Below, piece after piece: positions 19,213 through 27,720 of a stretch of 64,000 bases of DNA (within the stretch, counting starts at the first letter, position 1; each line of letters starts with the position of its first letter). The stretch lies in NCBI GenBank assembly GCA_011390335.1, contig JAABSO010000004.1, forward strand, positions 123,487 through 187,486, read 5' to 3'. The position numbers and the translations under genes are program-made. The notes beneath the pieces were generated by a model. It saw nothing but the letters and a program-made list of their open reading frames with translations, did not search any database and was not told where the DNA came from. The stretch is from Desulfotignum sp. (GTDB lineage: Bacteria > Desulfobacterota > Desulfobacteria > Desulfobacterales > Desulfobacteraceae).

Positions 19213-20157
19213 TTACGGCACAACCCACAAAGCAGTATCTGAAACCTGGCCTATTATCTGCCGGGACACAGATCCCATGAAAAAGGATTTATTGATGCCC
19301 CTTCTGCCGATAACCAGGGTATTGCATCTGTTTTTTTCTGCAAATTCCATAACCGTGTGGCCCACACGCCGACTGCCCGCAATTGTGTGGATCTTAATCC
19401 GGTCTTTTGGTATTTCCATCTGCGCAAATTTTTCCATGGCCAGAGGATAAAACCGGTCTAGACAGGCCCGGTCTTTTTTTTCAATGATCTTTACAAATTC
19501 AGGATCCAGATCATCGTCCAGGTCATCGTCCAGATCAATCTCACAATAATTGCGGGCCGTGTTGGTGACATGCAGCAGAGAAATTTTGATATCGGTATTT
19601 TCAGACACCATGAAACTGACATGGTCCACCGCCCGCAAAGAATCCTGTGATCCGTCAATGGCCACCAACAGATTTTCCGGCTGGACATCCCCCTGGACCA
19701 GCCACACAGGCAGGGCCTGAGATCTTTCCAGTATGGCATCTGAAACACTGGCATCAAAAAATTTATGTACCCCTGTCACTCCCCGCCGTCCCACCACAAT
19801 GGCATCCAGCATGTTTTTCTGGGCATATTCAATGACATCCTGGGCCAGGCCGAGTTCTCTGGGATGGGTGACCAGTTCAATGCGGTCCTCTGGAAAACCT
19901 GCCTGTGTCATTTCAGATCTTAGGTTATGCAACACCGCCATGGCAGTGTCATTGTTTTTTTTTGTCACCTTTTTCAACTGGGCACGCACATGCATGTCTT
20001 TTGCCGCTTCTTCCTGCAGATACAAAGAAACAGGGGGCTGTACATGAAACAGCACGCAGTGCAGGTTTTTAATTACAGATGATATGTGAACAACATACCG
20101 GACAGCCTGCAGGGAAGACCGGGATCTGTCCACTGGTATGAGAATCTTTTTTTCCAT
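19213..20157 (-). CDS. Tandem-domain universal stress protein
   Basis: 314 residues comprising two UspA domains. Each keeps an ATP-binding G-rich loop: VVGRRGVTGVHKFFDASVS in the first, VIGRRGINKSFFMGSVS in the second, and both start with a strand of the ILIPVDRS / LLVAIDGS type. Tandem Usp proteins act as ATP-binding stress or growth-arrest factors. An acidic run (DLDDDLDDDLD) interrupts the second domain. The ATG at 20157 has AAGGAG upstream. It leads into the lipase gene. Regulation is not visible. Confidence 0.93.
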   Translation of the reverse strand: MEKKILIPVDRSRSSLQAVRYVVHISSVIKNLHCVLFHVQPPVSLYLQEEAAKDMHVRAQLKKVTKKNNDTAMAVLHNLRSEMTQAGFPEDRIELVTHPRELGLAQDVIEYAQKNMLDAIVVGRRGVTGVHKFFDASVSDAILERSQALPVWLVQGDVQPENLLVAIDGSQDSLRAVDHVSFMVSENTDIKISLLHVTNTARNYCEIDLDDDLDDDLDPEFVKIIEKKDRACLDRFYPLAMEKFAQMEIPKDRIKIHTIAGSRRVGHTVMEFAEKNRCNTLVIGRRGINKSFFMGSVSRQIIGQVSDTALWVVP

Positions 20158-20495
20158 GGCATACTCCTTTGTCTTTGGCATTTTTTCATACCCGGCATTG
20201 TTTATGGATCGTTTATAACATATGCCCTGGTGCGTTACAGGTCAAGTCTTTGGGGCAGGTCATGTTTTTCATTTGCCCGAAGCACCAGATATGATAAGGT
20301 GGGCTGCTGAAATATTTTTACACGCGATGATCAAGTTTTTTGGACTTGTGAGGGTCAGGCTTGCGTTAATGGCATTATCTGTGCCGTCATGGGATTCACA
20401 AAGGCTGTGGTAGATAACGCCAATAACACAAGCCTGACCCCGTTTCCCAGAAACCATAAACAAAAACTGGATCATCGAATTACAGGAAAATTTTA
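20158..20495. other. Intergenic region with a MITE-like element
   Basis: No gene is visible. The interval between divergent usp and yciO-type genes is largely occupied by an 89-bp imperfect inverted repeat described separately (20352-20440). Confidence 0.6.
20352..20440. mobile_element. MITE- or REP-like inverted repeat, 29-bp arms
   Basis: Left arm 20352-20380 begins GGGTCAGGCTTG and right arm 20412-20440 ends CAAGCCTGACCC. Over 29 bp the arms differ at three positions, leaving a 31-base loop that itself holds a small CACA/TGTG stem. The GGTCAGGCTTG terminus resembles repeats I associate with Y1/REP-type transposases; that link is from memory. No transposase is encoded here, so it would be a non-autonomous copy. 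Confidence 0.65.
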
Positions 20496-21104
20496 ATGCT
20501 GCTTACAATTAATCCGGAAAATCCCCAGGAAAGACTTATTTCCCAGGTGGTGGATATTTTAAAAAAGGGCGGGATCATTGCCTACCCCACAGACACCTTT
20601 TATGGCATCGGATGTGATATCATGAACAAAAAGGCCATTGAACAGGTGTATGCTATCAAGCAGCGCAGTCAGTCCAAGCCGTTCAGTTTTATCTGTCCGG
20701 ATCTCAAGGATATCGCCACCTATGCCAAGGTATCAAATGTTGCCTACCGGAATATGAAGCGGCTGCTGCCGGGCCCGTATACCTTTGTGCTCTCAGGATC
20801 CCGGATGGTTCCCAAGATCATGCTCACCAAACGCAAAACAGCCGGCATACGGGTGCCCGACCACATGATCGCCCTGGCATTGGCCAGGGAACTGGGCAAT
20901 CCCATTATATCCACATCTGCCACAGACCCTGAAGGACGGGTTTTCCAGGATCCTTCCCTGCTCCATGATTTTTTCAAAAACCGCCTGGATGTGGTGATTG
21001 ACGGAGGTGCGGTCCCTGGCACAGCGTCGTCTGTGATCTCTTTAATTGATGATATACCGGAAATTATCCGTCACGGTGCCGGAGATATTGAGATCTTTGA
21101 ATAG
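20496..21104 (+). CDS. Sua5/YciO/YrdC family protein, YciO type
   Basis: A 202-residue YrdC-domain protein. Members of this fold make threonylcarbamoyl-AMP for t6A37 of tRNA (TsaC/Sua5); the YciO branch is related but its physiological role is less settled. Visible blocks are GGIIAYPTDTFYGIGCD, KPFSFIC, LLPGPYTFVL, GIRVPDH and ISTSATDPEG. The opening INPENPQERLISQVV strongly resembles YciO. AGGAAA precedes the ATG. The last 63 bp overlap, antisense, the 3' end of sppA. Whether it or another locus supplies t6A for the MtaB encoded nearby cannot be told. Confidence 0.9.
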   Translation: MLLTINPENPQERLISQVVDILKKGGIIAYPTDTFYGIGCDIMNKKAIEQVYAIKQRSQSKPFSFICPDLKDIATYAKVSNVAYRNMKRLLPGPYTFVLSGSRMVPKIMLTKRKTAGIRVPDHMIALALARELGNPIISTSATDPEGRVFQDPSLLHDFFKNRLDVVIDGGAVPGTASSVISLIDDIPEIIRHGAGDIEIFE

Positions 21105-21938
21105 GGTCTGGGCTATTTTGCGCAGAAAGGATATGGGGGTTTCTTTTGGATAGGTTGGTACCAGCCTGCCCTCAATGCCGGCCAGCTCCCCTGCCCACTG
21201 CACCGCATCATCCAGATTTCCCAGCCGGTCAATGAGATTGAGCTCCAGCGCGCTCTGCCCGGTATAAATCCTGCCGTCCGCAAGCTTTGTCATATCTTCC
21301 AGTAATATGTCTCTGGCCCGGGAAATGTCTGTAACAAACTGCAGATGCAGCTCATCCACCAGCTGCTGCAGCAGCTTTTTCTCATTTTCCCCAAGTTCCC
21401 GCAAAGGGGATCCCATGTCTTTGAATTCCCCGCTTTTGATGACCACAGGGGAGATCCCGATCTTTTTTGCCACCTCCATGATATTCACATATTCCATGAT
21501 CACCCCGATACTGCCGGTAATGGTGCCTGGATTGGCAACGATTCCTTCAGCAGCCGCAGCCACATAATACCCGCCTGAGGCAGCGACCGAGCCCATGGAG
21601 GCAACCACTTTTTTGATTTTGCGGGTTTTCATCAGTTCTCTGAATATCTCCTGGGACGGCCCGATGCCTCCGCCGGGGCTGTCCACCCGGAGGACGATGG
21701 CCTGGATTTTCTCATCTTCCCGGAAGGTTGTAATGTGTTCAATAATTTTTTTGGATGACAAAATCGGACCGGTCACCTCTATGATCCCGATATTTGCCCG
21801 GGATTCCTTATGGGTACCGGCGGTGTCCATTATCTTTGCACTTACAAAGATAATGGACACCACCCCTAAAAACAGGGCAGTGACGCAGCAGGCCATCATC
21901 AACAAAAAAAACAGAACCGGGTGTCGTCGTGAAAACAT
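21042..21938 (-). CDS. sppA: Signal peptide peptidase SppA, short (36K) type
   Basis: Membrane-bound serine protease that degrades cleaved signal peptides. About 298 residues, the single-domain form. One N-terminal transmembrane helix (FFLLMMACCVTALFLGVVSI), then ClpP-like fold: DSPGGGIGPSQEI, the nucleophile in SVAASGGYY, and the general-base lysine in KSGEFKDMGSP. ATG 21938 is used; a TTG at 21953 lies inside the T-run of the preceding terminator. It follows rpsA on the same strand, so it is expressed either by read-through or from its own promoter. Confidence 0.93.
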   Translation of the reverse strand: MFSRRHPVLFFLLMMACCVTALFLGVVSIIFVSAKIMDTAGTHKESRANIGIIEVTGPILSSKKIIEHITTFREDEKIQAIVLRVDSPGGGIGPSQEIFRELMKTRKIKKVVASMGSVAASGGYYVAAAAEGIVANPGTITGSIGVIMEYVNIMEVAKKIGISPVVIKSGEFKDMGSPLRELGENEKKLLQQLVDELHLQFVTDISRARDILLEDMTKLADGRIYTGQSALELNLIDRLGNLDDAVQWAGELAGIEGRLVPTYPKETPISFLRKIAQTLFKDLNISGTVTDNFRYIIN

Positions 21939-21950
21939 ACATCTTATCCC

Positions 21951-21990
21951 CAAAAAAAACAGGCCGGATAAAATCGTATTTTACCCGGCC
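21951..21990 (-). terminator. Terminator downstream of rpsA, abutting sppA
   Basis: On the minus strand GGCCGGGTAAAAT pairs with ATTTTATCCGGCC across a three-base loop (21962-21990), followed by eight T (21952-21959). The T-run is only about 13 bases from the sppA ATG, so it separates rpsA from sppA or attenuates read-through. Confidence 0.85.
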
Positions 21991-22037
21991 CTTGTTTAGT
22001 ATCAAAAAACCCTGTGTGTTACAGAGAAAAAACAGTT

Positions 22038-23915
22038 TTATTCATCTTCTTTTTTATTTTCCTGGGCTTTGTTGGCTTCAATCTGCTCCTGAATATTGGA
22101 GCGCAGGATCTCTCCAAAAGAAGAAGTGGCGGGTTTCATGTTCTTGGCAAATTCTTCCAGGTATCTGTCATCATCATCATCTTCCAGGCGCTTGATGGAA
22201 AGTCCGATACGTCTTTCATCAGAATTGATATTCATCACTTTGGCAGTGATCGTATCGCCCACCTGGTAATGGTCTTTGGGACTTTTAATATTTTCCTTGC
22301 TGATTTCAGATACATGGACCAGGCCTTCAATGCCCTCTTCCAGTTCCACAAACACACCAAAATCCGTGAGATTGGTGATCACACCGGAAATTTCCGTGCC
22401 CACTTCATACCGCTGGGCCACTGTTTCCCATGGGTCTGACTGCGTCTGCTTGATGCCTAAGGAGAAGCGTTCATTGGCCTTGTCAATATCCAGCACCACC
22501 GCCTGAATGGTGTCCCCTTTTTTGTAAACCTCAGACGGATGCTTGATGCGTTTGGTCCAGGAAATATCGGAAATGTGCACCAGACCGTCAATATCATCAT
22601 CAATGCCGATGAACAGGCCGAATTCCGTAATATTTTTAATTTTTCCTTCAATGATGGTGCCCACCGGATATTTCTGGGAGATCACTTCCCAGGGATTTTC
22701 CTGGGTCTGCTTGATGCCTAAAGAGATACGGCGGTTGTCGGGTTTGAGATCCAGAACAACCGCTTCCACCTCTTCTCCCACAGTTACCATCTGGGATGGG
22801 TGGCGGATTTTACGGGTCCAGGACATTTCGCTCACATGGATGAGCCCTTCAACCCCTTCTTCCAGTTCAATGAATGCACCATAATCGGTGAGGCTGACCA
22901 CTTTTCCGACAATTTTTGAACCAATGGGATATTTGTCCACTGCAGTTGTCCAGGGATCGGGGGTGAGCTGTTTCATGCCCAGAGATACCCGTTCCTTTTC
23001 AAAATCAAAAGACAAAATTTTAACCGTTATTTTATCACCCACGGAATACAGTTCTGACGGATGTTTCACCCGACCCCAGGAGATATCTGTAATGTGGAGC
23101 AGTCCGTCCACACCGCCTAAGTCCACAAAAATACCGTATTCCGTAATATTTTTAACAATACCTTCCATTACCTTGTCATTTTCAATGGCCTGAAGGGTTG
23201 CGGCACGCAGTTTTTCACGTTCGGCTTCCAGCAGCACACGGCGTGACAGAACAATATTGTTGCGTTTCTTGTTGTACTTGAGGATCTTGAACTCATAGGT
23301 CTTGTTGACCATTTCATCCATATTGCGTATAGGGCGCAGATCAGCCTGGGATCCCGGCAAAAATGCCTGCAGTCCGATATCAACAGAGAAACCACCCTTG
23401 ACCCGGTTGGTGATAACCCCTTCGATGGTACCGTCTGCATCATAGATTTCCTTGATGGCATCCCATACCTTGACTTTCTTGGCTTTTTCACGGGACAAAA
23501 GAACAGTTTCCTCCTCCTCATCCCATACCTCAATCATTACCTCAAAGCGATCATTGAGTTTGACATTGACATTGCCTTCCTCATCAATGAATTCCTGAAT
23601 AGAGATCCGCCCTTCGGATTTATATCCCACATCCACCAGCACCATATCACGGCCCACGGATATAACGGTTCCGGTAACCACCTGGCCTTCTTCAAATTTC
23701 TTAAGGCTGGATTCATAAATGCCCAGAAGTTCTTCCATTGACTCCTCACCGGTAAATTCATGGTCGGACATGGAAGCATCTTCCTGTTCATCAGGTTCTT
23801 GCCGGGCTTCGTCCTGGGCATCAAGTTCTTCTTGTGCCGCAAATTCAGTTTCCTGTGTCTGTGTTTCTTCAGTATTCATGTCTTGATTTTCGTTTTCTTC
23901 AGTAATGTTGTTCAT
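22038..23915 (-). CDS. rpsA: 30S ribosomal protein S1
   Basis: mRNA-binding ribosomal protein, 625 residues, with six S1 OB-fold repeats. Repeats 3-6 show the classic block: YGIFVDLGGVDGLLHITDISWGR, YGAFIELEEGVEGLIHVSEMSW, FGLFIGIDDDIDGLVHISDISW and FGVFVELEEGIEGLVHVSEIS in turn (each cited in part). The N-terminal 60 residues are an acidic Glu/Asp/Gln-rich extension, longer than in E. coli S1. GGGGGAAT precedes the ATG. It follows cmk, the classic cmk-rpsA order, and ends at a strong terminator before sppA. Confidence 0.97.
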   Translation of the reverse strand: MNNITEENENQDMNTEETQTQETEFAAQEELDAQDEARQEPDEQEDASMSDHEFTGEESMEELLGIYESSLKKFEEGQVVTGTVISVGRDMVLVDVGYKSEGRISIQEFIDEEGNVNVKLNDRFEVMIEVWDEEEETVLLSREKAKKVKVWDAIKEIYDADGTIEGVITNRVKGGFSVDIGLQAFLPGSQADLRPIRNMDEMVNKTYEFKILKYNKKRNNIVLSRRVLLEAEREKLRAATLQAIENDKVMEGIVKNITEYGIFVDLGGVDGLLHITDISWGRVKHPSELYSVGDKITVKILSFDFEKERVSLGMKQLTPDPWTTAVDKYPIGSKIVGKVVSLTDYGAFIELEEGVEGLIHVSEMSWTRKIRHPSQMVTVGEEVEAVVLDLKPDNRRISLGIKQTQENPWEVISQKYPVGTIIEGKIKNITEFGLFIGIDDDIDGLVHISDISWTKRIKHPSEVYKKGDTIQAVVLDIDKANERFSLGIKQTQSDPWETVAQRYEVGTEISGVITNLTDFGVFVELEEGIEGLVHVSEISKENIKSPKDHYQVGDTITAKVMNINSDERRIGLSIKRLEDDDDDRYLEEFAKNMKPATSSFGEILRSNIQEQIEANKAQENKKEDE

Positions 23916-24041
23916 TAATGGTATTCCCCCTAATCGAATTTAGTTACTCATCCTAATTGGGTCAAAAAGGACAAGTACAATTTACCTTTATAGCAATGGG
24001 TAAAAGAAAAATCAACAAAATAATCTCAAATTCCATTGATT

Positions 24042-24692
24042 TTACAGATAGGTGCGCATCTTATCCACTACCTGCCGGGGCGTCAGAAAAGAAGCGTCGA
24101 TATGGATGGCATCAGTTGCCGGTTGCAAGGGTGCCTGTGCCCTTTGTGTATCATCTGCATCGCGTTTTTCCATCTCTGCTCTGACACGGGATAAATCTTT
24201 GCTCTCATCTTGCATCTCATCATACCGCCGCCTGGCCCGTACAGACAGATCAGCAAAGAGAAAAAATTTGACAGTAGCATCCGGAAAGACCACAGTGCCC
24301 ATATCCCGGCCTTCGAATACAGCATCCTGGTGCCGGGCGATGCCGCGTTGCAGCGCCAGCAAGGCTGACCTTACAGCAGGCTTTGCAGAAGCGGCAGATG
24401 CCAGCATGGTGATCCGGGATGTCCGGATATGGTCAGTGATATCTTTTCGAAAAGAAAAGAGCCGCAGCCCGTCTTTTTCTAAATGAAATTGCAGGTCAAG
24501 GGTGGACAAAAATCGTTTCAGGACTGCATCGTTTTCCCAGGCAATATCCTGCTGAAGAATCTCATAGGCAACCCCCCGGTAAAGGGCCCCGGTATCAACC
24601 CTGACACATCCCAGGTCTTGTGCAAGCAGCCTGCTGACTGTTGTCTTTCCGGCCCCTGCCGGCCCGTCAATGGTGATGATGCGATGGGGCAT
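24042..24692 (-). CDS. cmk: Cytidylate kinase
   Basis: Phosphorylates CMP and dCMP with ATP. 216 residues with P-loop DGPAGAGKTTVSRLLA, substrate-binding VDTGALYRGVA, and the EGRDMGTVVFPDA motif; lid region ARRRYDEMQ. Normal length. It lies between hisC and rpsA on the same strand, the widespread cmk-rpsA arrangement. Confidence 0.96.
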   Translation of the reverse strand: MPHRIITIDGPAGAGKTTVSRLLAQDLGCVRVDTGALYRGVAYEILQQDIAWENDAVLKRFLSTLDLQFHLEKDGLRLFSFRKDITDHIRTSRITMLASAASAKPAVRSALLALQRGIARHQDAVFEGRDMGTVVFPDATVKFFLFADLSVRARRRYDEMQDESKDLSRVRAEMEKRDADDTQRAQAPLQPATDAIHIDASFLTPRQVVDKMRTYL

Positions 24693-24756
24693 CTTTGTTT
24701 ATCCTCAATTTTTAGTTTATCCGCAGTCAGTTTATCTGCAGATCTGCAGAATGGAT

Positions 24757-25854
24757 TCAGGTATCTGATTTCAGAACATTTTTCAACGCAGTGACAAATG
24801 CCTGGTTTTCTTCCCATGTGCCTGCATTGACCCGCAGAAAAGTATCAAACCCGTAAGATTTCATGGACCGGACAATCACCCCCTGCCTGAGAAGTTTTTC
24901 GAAAATATCTGTAGCATCGGTTTTGACATCCACCATCAGAAAATTGGCCTGGGTGGGCAATGGGGTCAATCCCATGGCGGACAACTCAGCTGTCAGAAAA
25001 TCAATGCCCTGGTGAATAACATCAATGGTGTGCTGTAAAAAGACCTGGTCTGCCAGGGCTGCCTGTGCAGCTGCCTGTGCCAGGCCGTTGACATTGAAGG
25101 GCTGGCGGATCCGGTTGAGGATCCGGGCCGCTTCTTTGTCCATGATGCCGTACCCTATCCTGAATCCGGCCAGGCCATAGGCTTTGGAAAAGGTTCTCAA
25201 GGTCACAATCCGCGGGTCCTGTAATGGTTTTTCCAGGGAATTGAACACCTGGGGATCCCTGACAAACTCCATATATGCCTCATCCACCACAATGAGCACA
25301 TCAGAAGGGATTTTTGCCGCAAATTCCTGGAAAGCATCCCGGGTAATGGTACTGCCCGTGGGGTTGAAGGGATTGGTGACAAACACCATCCGGGTGTGGG
25401 AAGAGATATTTTCAACCAGTGCACTAAGGTTGGTATCAAATCCGGACAGGGGTACCATCACCGGCACCCCTTTTGCGGTTCTGACACTGATTTCATACAT
25501 GAGAAAAGAGGGCAGCGGCATCAATGCCTGGTCCCCGGGGTCTAAGAAAGCGTGGGCCAGAAGGGCGATAAGGTCATCAGATCCATTTCCCAGCACGATG
25601 TTTTCCGGTTCCACCCGGTATTTTTTTGCCAGAGTGCAGCACAGATCATGGGCAACCGGTTCCGGATACCGGTGCATGCCGGACAGGCTGTGCTGAACGG
25701 CTACAGTCACCTTTGGGGAAAATCCCAGCGGATTTTCATTGGAGGCCAGTTTCACAACCGACTGGATCTTATATTCCCGAACAAATTCAGATAATGGTTT
25801 GCCGGCTTCATAGGGCTTGATACCGTCGATGGACCTGCTTGTCCTGAACTTCAT
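24757..25854 (-). CDS. hisC: Histidinol-phosphate aminotransferase
   Basis: PLP-dependent class I/II aminotransferase of histidine synthesis; 365 residues. Visible motifs are KLASNENPLG, GNGSDDLI, NPFNPTGS, VDEAYMEF and the PLP lysine in FSKAYGLAGFRIGYG. The opening of the protein (PYEAGKPLSE) is typical of HisC. It is the first gene of hisC-cmk-rpsA, an order common in Deltaproteobacteria, and is not within a his operon. Activity on aromatic amino acids is possible in this family. Confidence 0.93.
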   Translation of the reverse strand: MKFRTSRSIDGIKPYEAGKPLSEFVREYKIQSVVKLASNENPLGFSPKVTVAVQHSLSGMHRYPEPVAHDLCCTLAKKYRVEPENIVLGNGSDDLIALLAHAFLDPGDQALMPLPSFLMYEISVRTAKGVPVMVPLSGFDTNLSALVENISSHTRMVFVTNPFNPTGSTITRDAFQEFAAKIPSDVLIVVDEAYMEFVRDPQVFNSLEKPLQDPRIVTLRTFSKAYGLAGFRIGYGIMDKEAARILNRIRQPFNVNGLAQAAAQAALADQVFLQHTIDVIHQGIDFLTAELSAMGLTPLPTQANFLMVDVKTDATDIFEKLLRQGVIVRSMKSYGFDTFLRVNAGTWEENQAFVTALKNVLKSDT

Positions 25855-25968
25855 CTATAAAGGGCTCCTTGTGGTAAAACCATTTATTTAGTTAGGATTT
25901 GAATTTTTGTCAACACCTGTGATAAAAATCATGCCACAACAAACCGGCAATTTTTAAGGAGACACCAG

Positions 25969-27144
25969 ATGCTTCCCTGCGTAACCCTTGGACTTGAAAA
26001 TCTGAAACACCGGCCTCCGGCAGTTTTTCAGGGATCCCGGCTGGGACTGCTTGCCAATCCCGCATCCGTTGATTCACAGTTTTCCCATGCCCTTGAGGTC
26101 ATACAGGACCTGTTCCCGGGACAGCTTACCGCAATTTTTTCTCCCCAGCACGGATTTTATGCGGAAAAACAGGACAATATGATCGAATCAGACCATGGGG
26201 TGGAACCTGATCTGAAAATCCCCATCTACAGTCTTTACAGCCTTACCCGAGTTCCTGAATCCCGGATGCTGGCAGACATCGACACACTTGTGGTGGATAT
26301 CCAGGATGTCGGCACCCGGGTGTACACCTTTATATATACCATCTCCCTGTGCATGGAAGCAGCGGCACAGATGAACAAAAAAGTGGTTGTCCTTGACCGG
26401 CCCAATCCCATCGGCGGCTTTCAGGTGGAAGGCAATGTGCTGAACCCTTCGGCAGCTTCATTTGTGGGCCGTTTTCCCATTCCCATGCGCCACGGCATGA
26501 CCGTGGGAGAAATCTGTCGCTTCTTCAACCATGAATTTCAACTGGGGTGTGATCTGACCATTGTTCCCATGACCGGGTGGAAACGCAGCATGTACTGGCA
26601 GGAAACCGGTCTGGCATGGATTCCGCCCTCTCCCAATCTGCCCACACCTTTATCCTGCATGGTCTATCCGGGCCAGGTGGTTTTTGAAGGCACCAATATC
26701 AGTGAGGGCCGGGGGACCACCCTGCCCTTTGAACTATTCGGCGCCCCTTTTCTAGATACGGCCCAGATAGGGCCGGTGCTGAACCGGATGGTTTCCGGGG
26801 CCTGGTTCAGACCGGTGTGGTTCCAGCCCACATCCGGTAAATGGCAGGACCAGGTATGCAAAGGATTCCATATCCATGTAACGGACAAAAAGATTTTCAA
26901 ACCTTATGCCGCATCCCTGCTGGCATTGCAGCTGATCATCAGATTTCATCCGGATGCATTTTCCTTTAAACAACCGCCCTATGAATATGAATATGAGCGG
27001 CTTCCCATGGACCTGATAATAGGAGACACGCATATCCGGGAACGTATCTCTGCACTGGAAGATCTGAAGAATCTGGAAAAATTCTGGCAAAATGGCTTGT
27101 CTGCCTTTACAGCCACCGCCAGAAAATATTATCTCTATGACTGA
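25969..27144 (+). CDS. namZ: DUF1343 / NamZ-type exo-beta-N-acetylmuramidase
   Basis: 391 residues, single DUF1343 (glycoside hydrolase 171) protein. NamZ enzymes release N-acetylmuramic acid from the non-reducing end of peptidoglycan fragments. Seen in the sequence: GLLANPASVD, the SPQHGF motif (58-63), VVDIQDVGTRVYTF (109-122), DRPNPIGG, and GTNISEGRGTT. No signal peptide is visible, whereas many NamZ proteins are exported. TAAGGAGA lies just upstream of the ATG. It is monocistronic with its own terminator. A MurU-AmgK-type gene 3 kb downstream could use its MurNAc product. Confidence 0.9.
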   Translation: MLPCVTLGLENLKHRPPAVFQGSRLGLLANPASVDSQFSHALEVIQDLFPGQLTAIFSPQHGFYAEKQDNMIESDHGVEPDLKIPIYSLYSLTRVPESRMLADIDTLVVDIQDVGTRVYTFIYTISLCMEAAAQMNKKVVVLDRPNPIGGFQVEGNVLNPSAASFVGRFPIPMRHGMTVGEICRFFNHEFQLGCDLTIVPMTGWKRSMYWQETGLAWIPPSPNLPTPLSCMVYPGQVVFEGTNISEGRGTTLPFELFGAPFLDTAQIGPVLNRMVSGAWFRPVWFQPTSGKWQDQVCKGFHIHVTDKKIFKPYAASLLALQLIIRFHPDAFSFKQPPYEYEYERLPMDLIIGDTHIRERISALEDLKNLEKFWQNGLSAFTATARKYYLYD

Positions 27145-27167
27145 CGCCGGTGCCGTTTTTCAGCCAT

Positions 27168-27199
27168 AAAAAAAGGGCCGGTTTGCAACTGGCCCTTTT
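27168..27199. terminator. Bidirectional terminator after the NamZ-type gene
   Basis: A-run, GGGCCGGTT (27175-27183) pairing with AACTGGCCC (27187-27195), T-run. It serves the NamZ-type gene and the convergent small membrane gene. Confidence 0.88.
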
Positions 27200-27225
27200 C
27201 GTAAGCAATATGACAAAAGCGGTTA

Positions 27226-27483
27226 TTAGCTTTTTTTCAGGTCATTGAGCTCTTTTTCAAGTTCAGCAATCCGTGACTGGTCATCAGCCGGGGCGTCTTT
27301 GCCTTCTTTGTTTTTCCAGGAATCCTTGAGTTCATCAAAGCCCAGATACAGGGCCAGACCGCCGCCCAGCAGCAGTACAGGCGGAATACATCCAGCCAGA
27401 AGATTCAGAAATTCTCCAAACCAGACTGCCAGTCCCACAACACCGAGAAGAACAGCAATCGCACCACCAATTAATGTTTTCAT
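27226..27483 (-). CDS. Small two-helix membrane protein, weakly MamI-like
   Basis: 85 residues: two hydrophobic helices (about 4-22 and 33-49) separated by a short loop, then a charged, coiled-coil-like tail ending ELEKELNDLKKS. The pattern of an aromatic-Gly stretch between helices (VGLAVWFGEFLNLLAG, then PPVLLLGGGLAL) recalls the small magnetosome protein MamI. The resemblance is short and could be convergence. An AGGAGG-type site precedes the ATG. It stands alone between a terminator and plsB. Function unknown. Confidence 0.72.
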   Translation of the reverse strand: MKTLIGGAIAVLLGVVGLAVWFGEFLNLLAGCIPPVLLLGGGLALYLGFDELKDSWKNKEGKDAPADDQSRIAELEKELNDLKKS

Positions 27484-27720
27484 AAAGACATCCTCCTTAA
27501 AATTTTATTCAACACCCAAATCATCAAAACAATGAAACGTCAACTTGCGTTTGTCAATTAAGTGTGAAAAATAACACAGCCCAAACGATTAATCAAGGCT
27601 ATTTTGGAAGGGTTTCACCCCGGGTGCAGCCAATTATAATATTGCCTTTAAACACCAGTTTTGATAATACCTATGGGCAAAAGAGCTTGACAGCAAGGCC
27701 AACTATTAAAGGGAAATTTC

